Source of the DNA: Bacillus sp. JCM 19058
GTDB lineage: Bacteria > Bacillota > Bacilli > Bacillales_H > Bacillaceae_D
Direction: 5' to 3'
Length of the DNA stretch: 64,000 nucleotides
Assembly: GCA_001310555.1 (NCBI GenBank)
Contig: BAXO01000003.1
Coordinates: forward strand, 1-64,000
In this document: positions 62,058 through 64,000 of the stretch, in pieces
How the letters are laid out: every line of letters begins with the position of its first letter
How positions within the stretch are numbered: the first letter of the stretch is position 1
Notes under the pieces: model-generated
The model's database searches: none
What the model saw: the letters and a program-made list of their open reading frames with translations, nothing else
What the model was told of the DNA's origin: nothing
Translations under genes and position numbers: made by a program

Positions 62058-63730
62058 AGTGGCCAAGTCCTCCTTTTTGCTTGCTCGTTCCCTAATTTGC
62101 CGTATCGTCGATGAAACGGCGATTTGTTCTCGGTCGCTCTTAACCTCAATCACTGCTGGTCGATTCGTTTTAAGTGCTGCTGTTAAAGAACGGTCAAATT
62201 CCTCCAAGGTGCTGGCAGAATACCCGTCTGCCTTCATACTTTTCGCTAGCGCCGCAAAATCAATGCTACCAAGCTCCGTTCCGATCACTCTCCCGGGATA
62301 TGCCTTCTCCTGATGCATACGAATCGTGCCATACATGCGATTATTGAACACAATACTAATGATCGGAATATTGTATCTGATCGCTGTTTCGAGCTCCTGT
62401 GCGGTCATCATAAAACCGCCGTCTCCAGACAAGGACACGATTGTACGGTCAGGCTGCGCCAGTTTTGCACCAAGTGCCGCCGGCATCCCGTAGCCCATCG
62501 CTCCAGAGGTCGGGCCAATATACGTATTTTGGACAGGAAACGGATAAAAGGAGTGAAGCCAGCCGGCAAAATTGCCGGCATCATTCGAAAGGATCGCATT
62601 TTCTGGAAGGCGTTTCCGCAGGACGGCAATCAATTGCTGATGAAAGTCGTTAGCTGAAGGGGAAGACGATTTTTGGTATGCTCTGTGGCAAGCTTTCGTC
62701 CAGTTGTACCATGCTTGATCGACCTTTATTTCTAGCAATGCTTCCAAGCCTTGTTTGGCATCCGCCAGTACTCCTACCGTCGGAGCAAACACTTGACCGA
62801 TGGATGCTTCAGCGATATCAAGATGAATAAGCTGTTGCTCCGGTGTAGGAATTGAATAATCTTGCGTGGTCACCTCTGACAGCCTCGTACCGACAGCGAT
62901 AATGAGATCGGCCTCGTTGACCGTTTGCAAAGTCTCAATTGATGTACCTAGGCCTAAATGTCCTGCGTATAGGCGGTGATTGTTTGGGAAGCTGTCATGG
63001 CGCCGGAAGGAAACCATAACCGGGAGCTCATACTTCTCAGCAAAAGCGACTAATGAGCCTTCAGCTTTGGAGCTTTTCACTCCACCACCGGCGATTACAA
63101 GCGGCTTGCTCGCTTCGTTTAACAGCTGTTCAACGGCCTTTATTTCCCGCTGCGATGGCCGCGGCCGTAACTTTGTAACAGCTGGACGAAAGCTCATTTC
63201 TTTCTCCTTTATTAGCACATCCTCAGGAAGCGAAACGACCACCGGACCAGGTCGGCCTGTTTGTGCAATTCGCAGCGCCCTTTGGATAAGCTCTGGCACA
63301 CGTCCTGCTTCATGAATTTCAATCGTCCACTTTGCGACCGGCGCAAAAATTGCGCCAGATCGATTTCCTGAAATCCTTCTCGCCCACGAAAATAACTATG
63401 AACCTGACCGAGAAGGACGAGCATCGGTGTTGAATCTTGATAGGCCGTATGCACTCCGATCGCTAAATTACTTGCACCAACTCCTCTTGTTGCCATGACG
63501 ACGCCTGGCTTCCCGCTTGCTTTCGCATAGCCTTCTGCCATAAAGGAGGCCGCGCCTTCATGCCTCGCTGAAATTAAATCGATTGACTGTTCCTGATAAA
63601 GGGCATCCAGCACAGGTAAGTAGCTCTCACCAGGAACACAAAACAAAGTAGAAATTCCTTCGATTTTTAAGCATTCGACGATGGCCTCAGCCCCCGTCAT
63701 CAGCCTTGCTCCCTCAGAACCAGTCATCAT
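62054..63730 (-). CDS. Acetolactate-synthase-like TPP enzyme, proposed 2-oxoadipate decarboxylase (one frameshift)
   Basis: ThDP-dependent 2-oxo-acid enzyme of about 558 residues. The N-terminal Pyr domain has LFCVPGESYLPVLDAL (catalytic Glu) and FMAEGYAKASGKPGVVMATR; the middle FAD-like domain has RLSEVTTQDYSIP; the C-terminal PP domain has SLSGDGGFMMTAQELETAIR then YNIPIISIVFNN, the GDG...NN cofactor motif. One T is missing near 63345 (AQFFAPVAKWTIEIHEAGRV expected). No ilvN or ilvC partner is present, so branched-chain synthesis is unlikely. ATG 63730 overlaps the aminotransferase stop (ATGA). The stop codon is obscured because the frame runs into the aldehyde dehydrogenase. Confidence 0.83.
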
Positions 63731-64000
63731 CGCCCGCCCCCCTTTGTGCAAATACTTTTCATTCTTAATGCCGCTTCCTTCAAACGGTCAGTGCCGACAG
63801 TCAGTGACATTCTAAAATAACCCTCGCCTGCCGGTCCGAACGCAGTACCTGGAGTTACGATCACACCTTCCTCTTCAAGCAATGCTTCTGCAAAGCGAGC
63901 AGACGAGTCACCACTTGGAACAGGAGCCCAAATAAAAAATGTTGCATTCGGCTTTTTTACTTGAATACCATATGCGCAAAGGGCGGATAACATGACTTCC
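63727..64000 (-). CDS. Class I/II PLP aminotransferase, C-terminal part (cut by window edge)
   Basis: The last 88 or so residues of an aminotransferase: YGIQVKKPNATFFIWAPVPS and LEEEGVIVTPGTAFGPAGEG then YFRMSLTVG, where the Arg binds the substrate carboxylate. Resembles LL-diaminopimelate-type/AlaT-like aminotransferases. The PLP Lys lies beyond the window. First visible gene of the lysine-type operon and overlapping the TPP gene by ATGA; 2-aminoadipate to 2-oxoadipate would fit the context (inference). Confidence 0.82.
   Translation of the reverse strand, partial: EVMLSALCAYGIQVKKPNATFFIWAPVPSGDSSARFAEALLEEEGVIVTPGTAFGPAGEGYFRMSLTVGTDRLKEAALRMKSICTKGGGR

Noticed and set aside
61263..63299. 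A genuine 678-residue TPP enzyme-aldehyde dehydrogenase fusion
   Set aside because: A ribosome site and ATGATG sit at the junction, the fused ORF also ends at an indel, and both partners have normal separate lengths once corrected.
62054..63730. IlvB acetolactate synthase of branched-chain amino acid synthesis
   Set aside because: No ilvN, ilvC or leu genes accompany it; the neighbours are amino-acid catabolic enzymes.

Overview
The window looks like chromosome of a spore-forming member of the Bacillaceae, probably an alkaliphilic lineage near Bacillus halodurans. Pointers are a cotJABC spore-coat operon, futalosine-pathway menaquinone genes (used by B. halodurans but not B. subtilis), a yybP-ykoY manganese riboswitch before a TerC gene, an assimilatory nitrate/nitrite (nas) operon and many strong AGGAGG ribosome sites. 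No rRNA, tRNA, CRISPR array or prophage was seen. Mobile DNA is limited to decayed pieces: a C-terminal scrap of an IS1182-type transposase (34350-34523) and two inverted copies of a structured repeat of about 257 bp (1-257 and 54155-54412).

Layout. 1-12 kb: repeat, short-chain dehydrogenase remnant, cotJABC, a MATE exporter, a DUF3891 protein, mqnB-mqnD, Mn riboswitch plus TerC, an ABC-F ATPase behind a long leader (small ORF and several hairpins), and a CNNM/CorC-type membrane protein. 12-24 kb: a peptide-type binding lipoprotein; a mannoside locus (GH38 alpha-mannosidase, GntR-LacI hybrid regulator, sugar-binding lipoprotein, two permeases, no ATPase); a tetR-yqeB pair. 24-34 kb: nasF-nasD-nasE-nasB-nasC-nasA, from siroheme synthesis to nitrate uptake. 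34-43 kb: an ATPase with two nucleotide-binding halves, a second MATE exporter, a VOC protein, and a sulfate operon (sbp-cysT-cysW-cysA-yezD) with an attenuator-like leader. 43-54 kb: oxidoreductase, P-type Ca2+ ATPase, galE, cyclophilin lipoprotein, Nudix, a class III CoA-transferase with a glutaryl-CoA-dehydrogenase-like enzyme, and an overlapping DUF2089/SHOCT-like three-gene set. 54-59 kb: repeat copy, acetyltransferase, small ORFs, isochorismatase-like hydrolase, DUF418 protein, efflux-pump remnant. 59-64 kb: lysine 6-dehydrogenase-like enzyme, aldehyde dehydrogenase, TPP enzyme and aminotransferase in one operon.

Two themes link the genes. The 59-64 kb operon plus the CoA-transferase/dehydrogenase pair at 50-52 kb could together carry lysine through 2-aminoadipate and 2-oxoadipate to glutarate, glutaryl-CoA and crotonyl-CoA; this is inference from families and order. 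The nas and sulfate operons are complete assimilation modules.

Caveat. Most long genes here are interrupted by single-base shifts. More than thirty are one extra A or T in a run of 7 or 8; others are one missing base in short runs, often GG or CC. Essential-type, metabolic and sporulation genes on both strands are all affected, so most shifts are probably sequence errors rather than decay. Gene limits below are for the reconstructed gene, and each entry names the shifts.
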